Origin: Rhizophagus clarus
Lineage: Eukaryota > Glomeromycota > Glomeromycetes > Glomerales > Glomeraceae
Length of the DNA stretch: 64,000 bases
Assembly: GCA_015698045.1 (NCBI GenBank)
Contig: BLAL01000034.1
Span: 1,116,001-1,180,000, forward strand
Reading direction: 5' to 3'
Of this stretch, positions 23,590 to 33,753 are shown in pieces (position 1 is the first letter of the stretch; the number at the start of each line of letters is the position of its first letter). The position numbers and the translations under genes are program-made. The notes below the pieces were generated by a model, which searched no databases, had not been told where the DNA came from, and saw nothing but the letters and a program-made list of their open reading frames with translations.

Positions 23590-24535
23590 ATTCATAAATT
23601 ATAAAACACATGAATTTTATAGTTTTTTAGTATAAAGTTCTTTTAAAATAAATTAAATTGAAAATTTTATGATAAAAAATAATTGTAAAATTTAAATTCT
23701 CCTAGTTAAAAAGAATATTTCTTCAAAATTTCAAAAATAATGTTATTTTAGTTAATAAAAAATTAAAGGTTAAAAATAGGTAATAATTTTTATTTTATAA
23801 ATAATGATTAAAAATATAAAGATACTTTATTTTACCAAATTATACTGATCATTATATATTAATGTAATATAAATTAATATATTATTTTATACTTATAACT
23901 ATAATAAACAAACTTTTATGCTTTATATTTTCCAAAATTTTTTTATGAATATGAAAATATTTACTGCAAAAATTCTATATTTATATAATTAGTATAATAA
24001 ATAATTAAAAATTTAAAAAAAATATAATTTAGCCATTATTAATCCAATTAATATATATTTATCATTATTTGAATCGTTTTAATAAGACAAATACAATAAG
24101 TTAATGATTACAAAAATTTAATTATTAAATATTTAAAAATATAATTGTATATTGAATATTGACTATATATTGAAAATTTTATTATTATTTGAATCCTCTT
24201 AATGAGACAAATCTAATAAATATAAAATTATGAATTTTCAATTACTGGATACCAAAATATCTTTAAATATCTGTATAATATTGATTACTACTATCTGTAT
24301 ATATATATAGATCATTTTTATATATAAAATAAAAATTGTTACCTATTTTTAACTTTTAATTTTTCATTAATTAAAATACTATTATTTTTGAAATTTTTAA
24401 AGGAATATTCTTTTTAACTAGAAGAAATTAAATTTTATAATTATTTTTTATCATAAAATTTTCAATTTAATTTTATTTTAAAAGAACTTTATACTATAAA
24501 GCTATCAGTAAAATCTATATGTTTTATAATAAATT
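23590..24535. mobile_element. Long-inverted-repeat element, no coding
   Basis: The stretch 23610-23805 and the reverse complement of 24320-24515 match over roughly 200 bp with scattered differences; shared words include TAGTATAAAGTTCTTTTAAA and GTTAAAAATAGGTAA. The about 500-bp interior is AT-rich, with two related copies of TTTAATRAGACAAAT at about 24078 and 24190. Foldback or MITE-like. No clear target duplication could be fixed. Confidence 0.6.
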
Positions 24536-24838
24536 TTAAGGCTTAATCATTTTTTGCATCTATGATGTATCATATTCTTTTTATTACCTGTGTCATACCC
24601 TTCTCTTTTCATTTTTTTATATGTATTCTAAGAATTTAGAATTTTTTCAGTTATAAAAAATCTATTTTTTATATCTCTAATTAAATGTCACATATTTAAT
24701 TTTACCTGGCATCACTATAATTTTACCCAAAATATTCAGAGTATAATGTATCACAGGTGCAAAAAAAAATAAAAACCTAAATTTTAATTATATTTATTAA
24801 ATAAATTAATTGATTTTTTGTTAAAAAATATTGATTTT

Positions 24839-25075
24839 CACAGGTTGAATGGTGACAAATCTGTTACCAATTAGCTATCAATTAGATAGTTAATTGATAA
24901 CTGATTTCTGCCAAAATCTATCATCAATCAGTATGTCGATTGATGGCCAATTAATGGTTGATTGATAGTTGATTGATGGTTGATTAATGGTCAATTAATG
25001 GTCAAATTATGATCAAATTATGGTCAAATTATGGTCAAATTATGGTTAAATTATGGTCAAATGACCAATTTTTGT
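24839..25075. repeat. ACAGGTTGAATGG end with short minisatellite
   Basis: Opens with ACAGGTTGAATGGTGACAAA, continues with TATCAATTAG-type words and ends in about six copies of GGTCAAATTAT. It is a direct-orientation relative of 31388-32183, where the same end is followed by a much longer minisatellite. An opposite-facing similar end, CCCATTCAACCTGT, lies near 30646. Confidence 0.7.
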
Positions 25076-25280
25076 AGAATCATATAATGAATAATAAATT
25101 TTATTATAACACATAATAAAATATATAGTATCTTTATTTATATTAATAAGTATTTAAAATAAAACATTCATCATAATAATATGTTAATATATAACTAATA
25201 AAGTTAATAATATTTAATAAATAGTAAAGTGTAAATACAAAAAGTTAATAATAATTATAATAAGGGAAAATGTAATTAGC

Positions 25281-26635
25281 GATCTGTCACCATAATGATC
25301 CTTATGATCATGTGAACAAACAAAATTTTATTGGCCAGTTCATGTGATTATTTACCTAGTATATGCGCAAAAAACTGACAGTTTTGATAAAGGTATGTCA
25401 TTATTTTCTCTGTTTTTTTTGTTTTTTATATTTCGTTTTATTAATTTTTTTTTCTCTTTTCCTTCTTTTCTTTTCCTTTTATTTCTTTTCGTTTTATTCC
25501 CTTTCTCTTCATTCTTTTTTGTTCTATTCCCTTCTTCCTTTTCCTTTTCATTATTTCGTTCTATTTCCCTTCTTTTCATTCCATTTCTCCTCCTTTTCAT
25601 TATTTCTCATTCTTTTCATTCTTTCTCCTTCCTTTTATTTCATTTTCCCTTTCTCTTCATTCTTTTTGCTCTATTTCTTCTTTCTTTTGTTCTATTCCCC
25701 CTCCTCTTTATTCTTTTTTTCTGATGGGTTTTCCAATTTTGTGTTAAAGGTATGTTATTATTTTCTTTGTTCTTTTATTTTGTGCTTTTTGTATTTTGGT
25801 TTACTAATTTTTTTCTCTTTACCTTTCTTTCATTCCCTTTTATTCCTTTTCATTTTATTCACTTTCTCTTCATTCTTTTTCATTCTATCCCTTCTTCCTT
25901 TACCTTTTCATTATTTTGTTCTATTTCCCTTCCTTTCATTCCATTTCTCCTCTTTTTTGTTATTTTCCATTCTTTTCATTCTTTCCCCTTTCTTTTATTT
26001 CATTTTTCCTTTCTCTTCATTCTTTTCGCTCTATTTTTTCTTCCTTTTGTTCCTATTCTCCTCCTCTTCATTCTTTTTTTCTAATGGGTTTTCCAATTTT
26101 GCATTAAAGGTATGTTATTATTTTCTTTGTTCTTTTGTTTTGTGCTTTTTATATTTTGGTTTACTAATTTTTTTCTCTTTACCTTCTTTTCATTCCCTTT
26201 TATTTCTTTTCATTTTATTCACTTTTTCTTTATTCTTTTTCGTTCTATTCCTTCTTATTTTTCCTTTTCATTATTTTGTTTTTTTACCCTTCCTTTCATT
26301 CCATTTCCTCTTCCTCTTCATTCTTTTTGTTCTTTTTCATTATTTTATTTTATTTTATTTTCCTTTTTTTTGCTCTATTTCCTTTTCCTTTTTATTCTTT
26401 TTTTATCTATTTTAATTTTTTTTTCTTACTTCCTATTATTTTCTTATTGTTTTTTTTATTATTTTTACTGTTAGGCTCATTTTTTTTTATTTTTTGTTTT
26501 AGCTATCAAATAAAAAATAATTTTTTATTCCGAGTGAGATCAGCAGTACAGTTTATAAAGAATATCATATAAAAGTTTTAAAAAAATTCACCAATTAGAT
26601 CAAATCACGTGATAAGGTCACCATGGTGACAGGTC
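25281..26635. mobile_element. Inverted-repeat element enclosing pyrimidine array
   Basis: The left end reads GATCTGTCACCATAATG and the reverse complement of the right end GACCTGTCACCATGGTG (14 of 17 match). Both are followed inward by a relaxed GATCATGTGA/CACGTGAT match. Related 38-bp repeat sequence (AAAAAGTTARTAATAATTAT) lies on both sides, just left of 25265 and right of 26642. No transposase is seen. The target duplication was not resolved. Confidence 0.55.
25389..26480 (+). repeat. Three ~360-bp pyrimidine-rich tandem units
   Basis: Each unit starts with AAAGGTATGTYATTATTTTC (about 25389, 25747, 26107) and continues as a C/T-only tract of CATTCTTTT words. The last part of each unit is TGGGTTTTCCAATTTTG. 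Frames across it translate to Phe/Leu/Ser runs and are not proteins. Strand asymmetry is extreme: A and G are almost absent over long stretches, so triplex formation is possible. Confidence 0.85.
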
Positions 26636-26641
26636 ACCATA

Positions 26642-26782
26642 TATAAAATACACAAATATAAAAAGTTAGTAATAATTATAATAAAATACACAAATATAAA
26701 AAGTTAGTAATAATTATAATAAAATACACAAATACAAAAAGTTAGTAATAATTATAATAAAATATACAAATACAAAAAGTTA
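26642..26782. repeat. 38-bp tandem repeat, ~4 copies
   Basis: The unit begins AAAATACACAAATAYAAAAA and ends GTTAGTAATAATTATAAT. Copies differ at one or two positions. Confidence 0.85.
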
Positions 26783-27229
26783 GTATTATGAAGAGTTTGA
26801 TAAAATTTATAAAAAAAAGAATAACATTAGTAACATTAAAAAAAGGTAAAGTTAATATTATAAAATAAAATATAGTCAGTAATCATTACCATAAATTTAA
26901 TGACAAAATACAATAATTAATATACCTGTAAAATATAATAAGAGTAAGAAGAAAACAGAAAAAAAAGAGTGTATATTTTTTAAAAATAAATAAAGTCATG
27001 TTTGGTTATTTATATGCATGTTAAGATCAGGTTACATGCATAAAGATCAGACCAAATTTTGATTGGTTAATAATAGATAAATTAAAAAACTACTATCGTT
27101 AGTTGTAATATTTTTCATCTCATATAGTCATATATATAGTGACCTTTTAAATTTGTATTATAATTTGCCTCAGACTTTCAGATACCTAATTTTTTTAATA
27201 ATATTAATTTATTTAATAAAAAGTGTATT

Positions 27230-30200
27230 GTTTTTTTTAAAATGTTACAAAATCTAAAAAAATCCTTTATTAAAAATATTTCATACAAATTCTTAGAAAA
27301 CCTTAAAAAAAAAATCTATTTATCAAAAATATCCTATATGAATCTTAGGAAATCTTAATTAAATAAGATAATGGTTGACATATTAGCTTAAAAAAAAAAT
27401 ATCCTATCAGATATTCTATACAAACTCTTCCCATATGAACTTTTAAAAATTTCTCTTAAAAAATTTTCTATCAAAGAATAATTTTACAAAAAAATTTTCT
27501 ATTAAATATCCATATGAACTCTTCCAATACGAACTCTTAGAAAATCTCTTAAAAAAAATTTTTTATCAAAGATATCCCATACGAATCCTTACTATATAAA
27601 CACTTGGAAAATCTTTATTAAAATATGCCATACAAATTCTTCTAAAAAAATCTCTTAAAACAAAATTTTTTATCAAAGAATCCCATACAAATCCTTTCAT
27701 ATAAACTCTAGAAAATCTCAAGAAAAATTTTTCTATCAGATGTCCCATATGAATTCTTCCCATATGAACTTTTAGAACTCTCAAAAAAAAAATTTTCTAT
27801 CAAAGAATCCCATATAAATCCTTTTCATATGAACCCTAAAAAATTTCACAAAAAAATTTTCTATTAGATATCCATATGAACTCTTCAGTTTCAATACGAA
27901 CTCTTAGAAAATCTCTTAAAAAAAATTTTCTATCAAAGATATCCCATATGAACTCTTACTATATAAACACTTGAAAAATCTTTATTAAAATATCCCATAT
28001 GAACTCTTCTAAAAAAATCTCTTAAAACAAAATTTTTTATCAAAAAATTCCATACAAACCCTTCTATATAAACTCTTAGAAAATCTCAAGAAAAATTTTT
28101 CTATCAAATGTTTCATACAAACTCTTCTCATATGAACTTTTAGAACTCTCAAAAAAAAACTAAAAAATTTCACAAAAAAATTTTCTATCAGATATTCCAT
28201 ACGAACTCTTTTCACATAAACTCTTAAAAAATCTCTAAAAAAAATTTTCTATCAAAGAATCCTATACAAACCCTTTTCTTATGAACTATTTTTCTATTAA
28301 ATATCCCATACAAACTCTTAAAAATAAAAAAAAAATCTATTTATCAAAAATATCCTATACAAATCTTAGGAAATTTTTCAAAAAAATTTTTTTATTAGAT
28401 ATCTCATACAAACTCTTTTTACATGAACTTTTAGAAATCTCTCTCTCAAAAAAATTTTTTATTAAAGAATCCCATATAAATTCTTTCTATATAAACCCTA
28501 AAAAAATTTTACAAAAAAATTTTCTATCAAATATCTCATACAAACTCTCCCAATACGAACTCTTAAAAAACCTTTTAAAAAAAATTTTCTATCAAAATAT
28601 CTAACAAACCTTTACCATATGAACTCTTAAAAAATCTCAAAAAAAAAATTTTCTATCAAAGAATCCTATACAAACCTTTTTCATATGAATTCTTAGAAAA
28701 TCAAAAAAAAATTTTTTATCAGATATCCCATATAAACTCTTAGAAATAAAAAAAAAATCTATTTATCAAAAATGTCCTATGCGAATCCTTTCTATATAAA
28801 CCCTAAAAAATTTTACAAAAAAATTTCTTATTAGATATCCCATACGAATCTTTCTTATATGAACTCTTGGAAATCTCTTAAAAAAAAATTTTTTATCAAA
28901 GAATCTCATACGAACCCTTTCCATATGAACTCTAGAAAATCTTTTAAGAAAAATTTTTTTATCAGATACTATCCCATATAAACTCTTTTCATATGAACTC
29001 TTAGAAAATCTCTTAAAAAAAATTTTCTATTAAAGATATTCTATATGAACTCTTTTCATATGAAAACTTAGAAAATACGAACTCTTCCCATATAAATTTG
29101 GAAAATCTCAAAAAAAAAATTTTCTATCAGATATCCCATGCGAACTCTTAGAAATCAAAAAAAAATCTATTTATAATCTTAAGAAATCTTTCTCAAAAAA
29201 AATTTTCTATCAGATATCCTATAGACCCATACAAACTCTTCCCATATGAACTTTTAGAAAACCTCTCTCAAAAAAATTTTTTATCAAAGAATTCTATGTG
29301 AATTAAGATTGTCTGCCAAAATTAAGTAGTTTAGGCCAAGGCCAAAACTTTTTTGTAACTGAAAGTTTAGGTAATTAAAAGTAAATTTACTAAAATTATA
29401 ATGCCAAAATTATTATCGAAATGCCAAAATTTGACCAAAATTATAAGCTGGCTTTAATATCATAATTCTGGCTAAATAAAAGATTGATATAGAAAATTCC
29501 TTTTTTGGATTCTTATATAACTATTGTGTAATACAATTTTCCAATTTTACTAGGAATTAAAATTTTCTTTTTTAGAAATTTGTGTAATATCACATAACTT
29601 AATACTGTAATTTCAGCCAATTTTTAATTTTGGCCAAAATTAAGAATAGTTTCAGCTTTAATTTTGAAATGGATTTGATTGGCTGAAACCTTTCAGAATT
29701 TGCTTTTTAGTTTTGACAGGTAATCTTAATACGAATCCTTTCTATATGAACCCTAAAAAATTTTATATAAAAATTTTTTATTAGATATCCTATACAAACT
29801 CTTCCTATACAAATTCTTAGAAAATCTCAAAAAAAATTTTCTATCAAAGTTATCTCATATAAATCTTTTCCATACAAACACTTGGAAAATCTTTATCAAA
29901 ATATCCTATACAAACTGTTCCTTTATAAATTCTTAGAAAATCTATAAAAATAATTTTCTATCAAAGAATCCATACAAACTCTTCCCATAAAAAAAATTTC
30001 CTATCAGATATCCTACACGAACCTTTCTCATATGAACTCTTAGAAAATTTTGCAAAAAAATTTTTTATCAAATATCCCATATAAACTCTTTTTATATGAA
30101 CTTTTAGAAAATCTCTTAAAAAAATTTACTATCAAAGATATCCAACAAACCTTTCCCATATGAATTTTTAAAAAGCCTTTTAAAAAAAATTTTTCTATCA

Positions 30201-30340
30201 GATATTCTACATGAACTCTTTCTATGCAAACTTTTAGAAATCTCTAAAAAATAGTAAAATATCTTTATTTATTAATAATATCCTATACAAATTTTAGAAA
30301 ATCTATCAAAAAAAATTCTCTATCAGAGTTTAGAGTTTTA
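27230..30340. repeat. 3-kb degenerate array of CCCATAYGAACTCTT units
   Basis: Dozens of units of about 45-60 bp are built from TATCAAAGATATCCCATA, CGAACTCTTCCCATATGAAC and TTAGAAAATCTCTTAAAAAA in shuffled order. Copies are highly diverged. A 419-bp element is inserted at 29307-29725. Frames across it are spurious. Confidence 0.85.
29307..29725. mobile_element. TTAA-flanked MITE, piggyBac-like
   Basis: It interrupts the surrounding satellite cleanly. TTAA sits on both sides (29303-29306, 29726-29729). The left end reads GATTGTCTGCCAAAATTAAG and the complement of the right end GATTACCTGTCAAAACTAAA (15 of 20 match). Inside are recurring NGGCCAAAATTA words in both orientations. TTAA duplication is the piggyBac habit; the short length and lack of coding make it non-autonomous. 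Confidence 0.6.
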
Positions 30341-30409
30341 AAATGGTTTATAAATTAAATATTTTAAAACGTTATTATTAAAAAAATCTAAAAATCCACT
30401 AATATATAA

Positions 30410-30650
30410 TAAACCAATCAGTAACCAATTTGTCATCAATTTGATATGGTTGATTGGTGACTTATTGATAATTGGTAAATTTCAATTATACACCAATCAA
30501 TCATCAATCAGTCATATGACCAGTTGATAATAGATTTGGAATTTATACCTGATTAATAACTGATTGAAAAATCAGTCACCAATAGTAACCAACCAGCAGT
30601 CACATGTCTGATTGGTGATTAGTTTACCCCCATTCAACCTGTATTTTTTT
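30410..30650. repeat. Subterminal palindromic region ending CATTCAACCTGT
   Basis: Words CAATCAGT/ACTGATTG and CACCAATCA/TGATTGGTG alternate in both orientations. The right edge CCCATTCAACCTGT mirrors the left edge at 24839. The two may be the ends of one 5.8-kb composite element or of separate relatives. Confidence 0.5.
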
Positions 30651-30779
30651 TAATAATTTGTGTTATTTAGTAATTAATTTTGCATTTATTTATTATGAAA
30701 TATAATGTAATTTTTATAAAAATTTTCATTTTTTAAATATTAAAACTTATCATAAGTAATGCATAATGCTTTGCTGAAC

Positions 30780-31387
30780 AAACCAAGTTGAGTCGATTAT
30801 TAAACAGAATCATACTTGACTCAGAAAATTTGAGTCTAGTCGAGTCAAGTCAAAATAATAATTTTTTGAGACTCGACTCGATTGACTTAACTCATAAAAA
30901 ACATTATACCTGAGTTAGTAAAATTATACGGAAGGTTAATAAAACGTTAAAAAAAGTTGCCAGTTTGCAATATTTTTTAGTGTTTATTAAAACGATTAAG
31001 AAATAACATTTTGCAACATTATTATTAAAATGATTAAAAACTATTGCAAAATAGTTTTTAATGTGTTAAATTAAAAGAAATAAAAATATTTTACAACATT
31101 TTTATTAAAACGATTAAAAACTGTTGCGAAATAGTTTTTTTATTATATAAAATTAAAAAAATAAAAATGTTTCATAACATTTTTATTAAAATGATTAAAA
31201 ACTGTTGTGAAATAGTTTTTTATTATATAAAATTAAAGAAATAAAAATGTTTCACAACATTTTTATTAAAACAATTAAAAATTGTCTGAAACAGGTTTTT
31301 TATCATATAAAATTAAAGAAATAAAAACTTTTTACAACATTTTTATTAAAATGATTAAAAACTGTTATGAAACAGTTTTTTTATCAT
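30780..31387. repeat. GAGTCGAGTC words and ~86-bp satellite
   Basis: Bases 30780-30910 hold GAGTCGAGTCAAGTC and its complement. About five units of AACTGTTGCGAAATAGTTTTT with TAAAAATGTTTCACAACATT follow. It is arranged like the elements at 184-1478 and 46378-48905 but truncated on the right by the next repeat, so no closing end is seen. Confidence 0.65.
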
Positions 31388-32183
31388 GTTAAATTACACA
31401 GGTCAAATGGTGGCAAATCAGTCACCAATCAGCTATCAATCGGGTATCTTATTGATAACTGATTGATTCAATAAGTATTCAATCGGGTGGCCGATTGATA
31501 GCCGATTTCCGCCAAAATCTGTCATCAATCGGGCAGGTCGATTGATGGTCGATTGATGGTCGATTGATGGTCAAATTATGGTCGATTGATGGTCGATTAA
31601 TGGTCAAAATATGGTCAAATGGTCGAATTAAGGTCGAATTAAGGTCAAATTAAGGTCAAATTAAGGTCAAATTAAGGTCAAATTAAGGTCAAATTATGGT
31701 CAAATTAAGGTCAAATTAAGGTCAAATTATGGTCAAATTATGGTCAAATTATGGTCAAATTATGGTCAAATTATGGTTAAATTATGGTCAAATTAAGGTC
31801 AAATTAAGGTCAAATTAAGGTCAAATTAAGGTCAAATTAAGGTCAAATTAAGGTCAAATTAAGGTCAAATTAAGGTCAAATTAAGGTCAAATTAAGGTCA
31901 AATTAAGGTCAAATTAAGGTCAAATTAAGGTCAAATTAAGGTCAAATTAAGGTCAAATTAAGGTCAAATTAAGGTCAAATTAAGGTCAAATTAAGGTCAA
32001 ATTAAGGTCAAATTAAGGTCAAATTAAGGTCAAATTAAGGTCAAATTAAGGTCAAATTAAGGTCAAATTAAGGTCAAATTAAGGTCAAATTAAGGTCAAA
32101 TTAAGGTCAAATTATGGTCAAATTAAGGTCAAATTAAGGTCAAATTAAGGTCAAATTAAGGTCAAATTAAGGTCAAATTAAGG
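31388..32183 (+). repeat. 11-bp minisatellite GGTCAAATTAA, ~50 copies
   Basis: A head similar to 24839 (ACAGGTCAAATGG, TATCAATCGGG words, GGTCGATTGAT) passes into about 50 copies of GGTCAAATTAA, with GGTCAAATTAT variants clustered at 31690-31790 and near 32110. The array stops abruptly at 32183, next to the ATPase fragment. Confidence 0.92.
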
Positions 32184-32185
32184 AA

Positions 32186-32629
32186 GTGACTCGGGAGAAT
32201 GTTACATTTCAGGCATTAAAGGCAAATGCTATTCCAGATGTAACTAAGTTTTCCTCAGATAGAAATACAGTTGTTGTCTTTGAAGACCTTTACGCTGAAT
32301 CAAAAAAGATTCAGGATCAGATTGTCCCATATTTCGTTAGCGGGTGACATCAAGGAATATCGAGCATATATGTGAGTCAGAAGTATACGCAAACTCCTAA
32401 AATAATCCATAAAAATATTACGCATTTAGCCCTATGTCGAGGGAGTGGTAGTCGGGACGATATTAGCCGTATTGTGCATCAATACACAGATAACCCAAAA
32501 AAAGCATCCAAAATTATTGACAAGCACCTGCGAGATCGAAATTTTGTGGTCTTCGATTTCACTAAACCAGTAGACGATCTATTAGCGATTAGATTGGGCT
32601 GGGATACACCTTTGAAGCTGAATGAATAG
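32186..32629 (+). pseudogene. A32-like DNA-packaging ATPase, C-terminal remnant
   Basis: The reading frame holds VVVFEDLY (a Walker B-type strand with acidic pair), then IYVSQKY, TPKIIHKNI, GSRDDISRIV and FVVFDFTKP blocks. These match the C-terminal two thirds of packaging ATPases of the A32/FtsK-HerA class found in giant DNA viruses and Polinton-like viruses. The Walker A region is missing because the frame begins straight after the minisatellite, and a TGA interrupts it at 32345-32347. Endogenous giant-virus-like insertions are known in Rhizophagus genomes; whether this one is of viral or Polinton origin cannot be told here. Non-functional as it stands. Confidence 0.6.
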
Positions 32630-32939
32630 AATCCGACTTCATAGATGCCAGCTCTTTTTCCGCCTCCTGTAACTGCATCTTCAGATCCTCATTTTCACAT
32701 CGCAATTTCTTATTCGTACTAATCCGCTCTCTATATTCCCTTTCTATATCTTGCATGAATTTTTTGAAAGTTCTTTTATTATAATCAAGCAGGTGTTGGC
32801 AGAATACTTTAAGCTCATTTATAACCCGGCGATTATTCTCTTCTTCATGATCACAAGTGATATTAATAGTTTGGGTCCCATTATCTGTAACGTATATAGC
32901 TGGTGATACTGGAAATACATTACATTCTGGCCAGCCCAT
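32589..32939 (-). CDS. Orphan coiled-coil protein with TQT motif
   Basis: 116 residues. The N-terminus has a short hydrophobic strand and DNGTQTINI, a TQT core like dynein light chain LC8 ligands. Residues 35-100 are helical and charged (KRTFKKFMQDIEREYRERI, LRCENEDLKMQLQEAEKELA), a likely coiled coil. The 3' end overlaps the ATPase remnant on the other strand by about 40 bp. No family recognised. Confidence 0.5.
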   Translation of the reverse strand: MGWPECNVFPVSPAIYVTDNGTQTINITCDHEEENNRRVINELKVFCQHLLDYNKRTFKKFMQDIEREYRERISTNKKLRCENEDLKMQLQEAEKELASMKSDSIHSASKVYPSPI

Positions 32940-33072
32940 TTTTTCTTCACATTGTTCAGAAAAAAAAAATAAAGATTACTCTATTCACAAAATCAGATAA
33001 AAATTATATTTAGCTATATATTCCAAAATCTTTGATTGAAGGAGGGATTCAAAGGCAAAAAATATATAGAAA

Positions 33073-33498
33073 TTAAATATTAGATAAAATGCTTATTGCG
33101 TTAATCAATAATGCATTAGCCTTTTTAATTTGCTCTAATTTAGTTGAGAGATCAATATCTTCTGTTTGGGTTGCTTTATCCAAGGAATCTGTCTGTATTG
33201 CTTTATCTGAAAAGGTACTATTTTCTGTCTGCATTCCAGTATCCATACTGTAAAGAAAAGCTTTTTGAGATTTTGCATTATTGTAAACAATTAGCTTATT
33301 ACGTAAATATTGTTCAATCCGATCACTTTTTTCTGTAATTTCTTCTAGTGAAACAGGGTTGCGCCTCATATTAAGTAGTTGATCAAAAGCTCGTTTGACT
33401 AAACTTGGTGGCATTTGATTTATAATAGGCCTATAATCAGGATGGAATGTAGGTATTTGCGCATATAAATCAATAATAATCTCTTCGATATCTGCCAT
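33073..33498 (-). CDS. Orphan protein with three QT motifs
   Basis: 141 residues. The N-terminal half (ADIEEIIIDLYAQIPTFHP, then LVKRAFDQLLNMRR) is helical. Residues 88-115 carry three LC8-like motifs in a row: GMQTE, AIQTD and ATQTE. The C-terminus is a hydrophobic helix. It lies 133 bp upstream of the neighbouring TQT protein on the same strand, suggesting a related pair. Function unknown. Confidence 0.5.
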   Translation of the reverse strand: MADIEEIIIDLYAQIPTFHPDYRPIINQMPPSLVKRAFDQLLNMRRNPVSLEEITEKSDRIEQYLRNKLIVYNNAKSQKAFLYSMDTGMQTENSTFSDKAIQTDSLDKATQTEDIDLSTKLEQIKKANALLINAISILSNI

Positions 33499-33753
33499 TT
33501 AGTAATGAATTTATTTTAGTTATGTAATGTTTAAGTGTTTGATCAAAATAAAATTATGCACTGGCTGATAGTGCCAGAATATTGCAAAAAAATATAGATT
33601 AATGCTACATGATGTTTTTTGATGCAAATATCAGTGAATGAAATTAATACTTTATTTTTCCGATGTTAAGATTTACAGATGCAGTAGTATTACATATTAT
33701 AATGATTTTCTTCCCTATTGCAAAATGAAACATTATTCTAGCATTAAACTATA

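Noticed and set aside
25344-26474. Long Phe/Leu/Ser-rich frames resembling membrane proteins
   Set aside because: They come from the pyrimidine tandem array; several frames stay open at once because stop codons need purines.
27566-28604. Frames with repeated MRRVCMEHLIEKFF-like peptides
   Set aside because: Translation of the degenerate satellite array; different frames give similar length by chance.
31620-32183. Minisatellite as telomeric repeat or CRISPR array
   Set aside because: The unit GGTCAAATTAA is not a telomere type, and there are no unique spacers.
32186-32629. Functional packaging ATPase gene
   Set aside because: Walker A is missing, no start codon is present and a TGA interrupts it, so only a remnant can be claimed.
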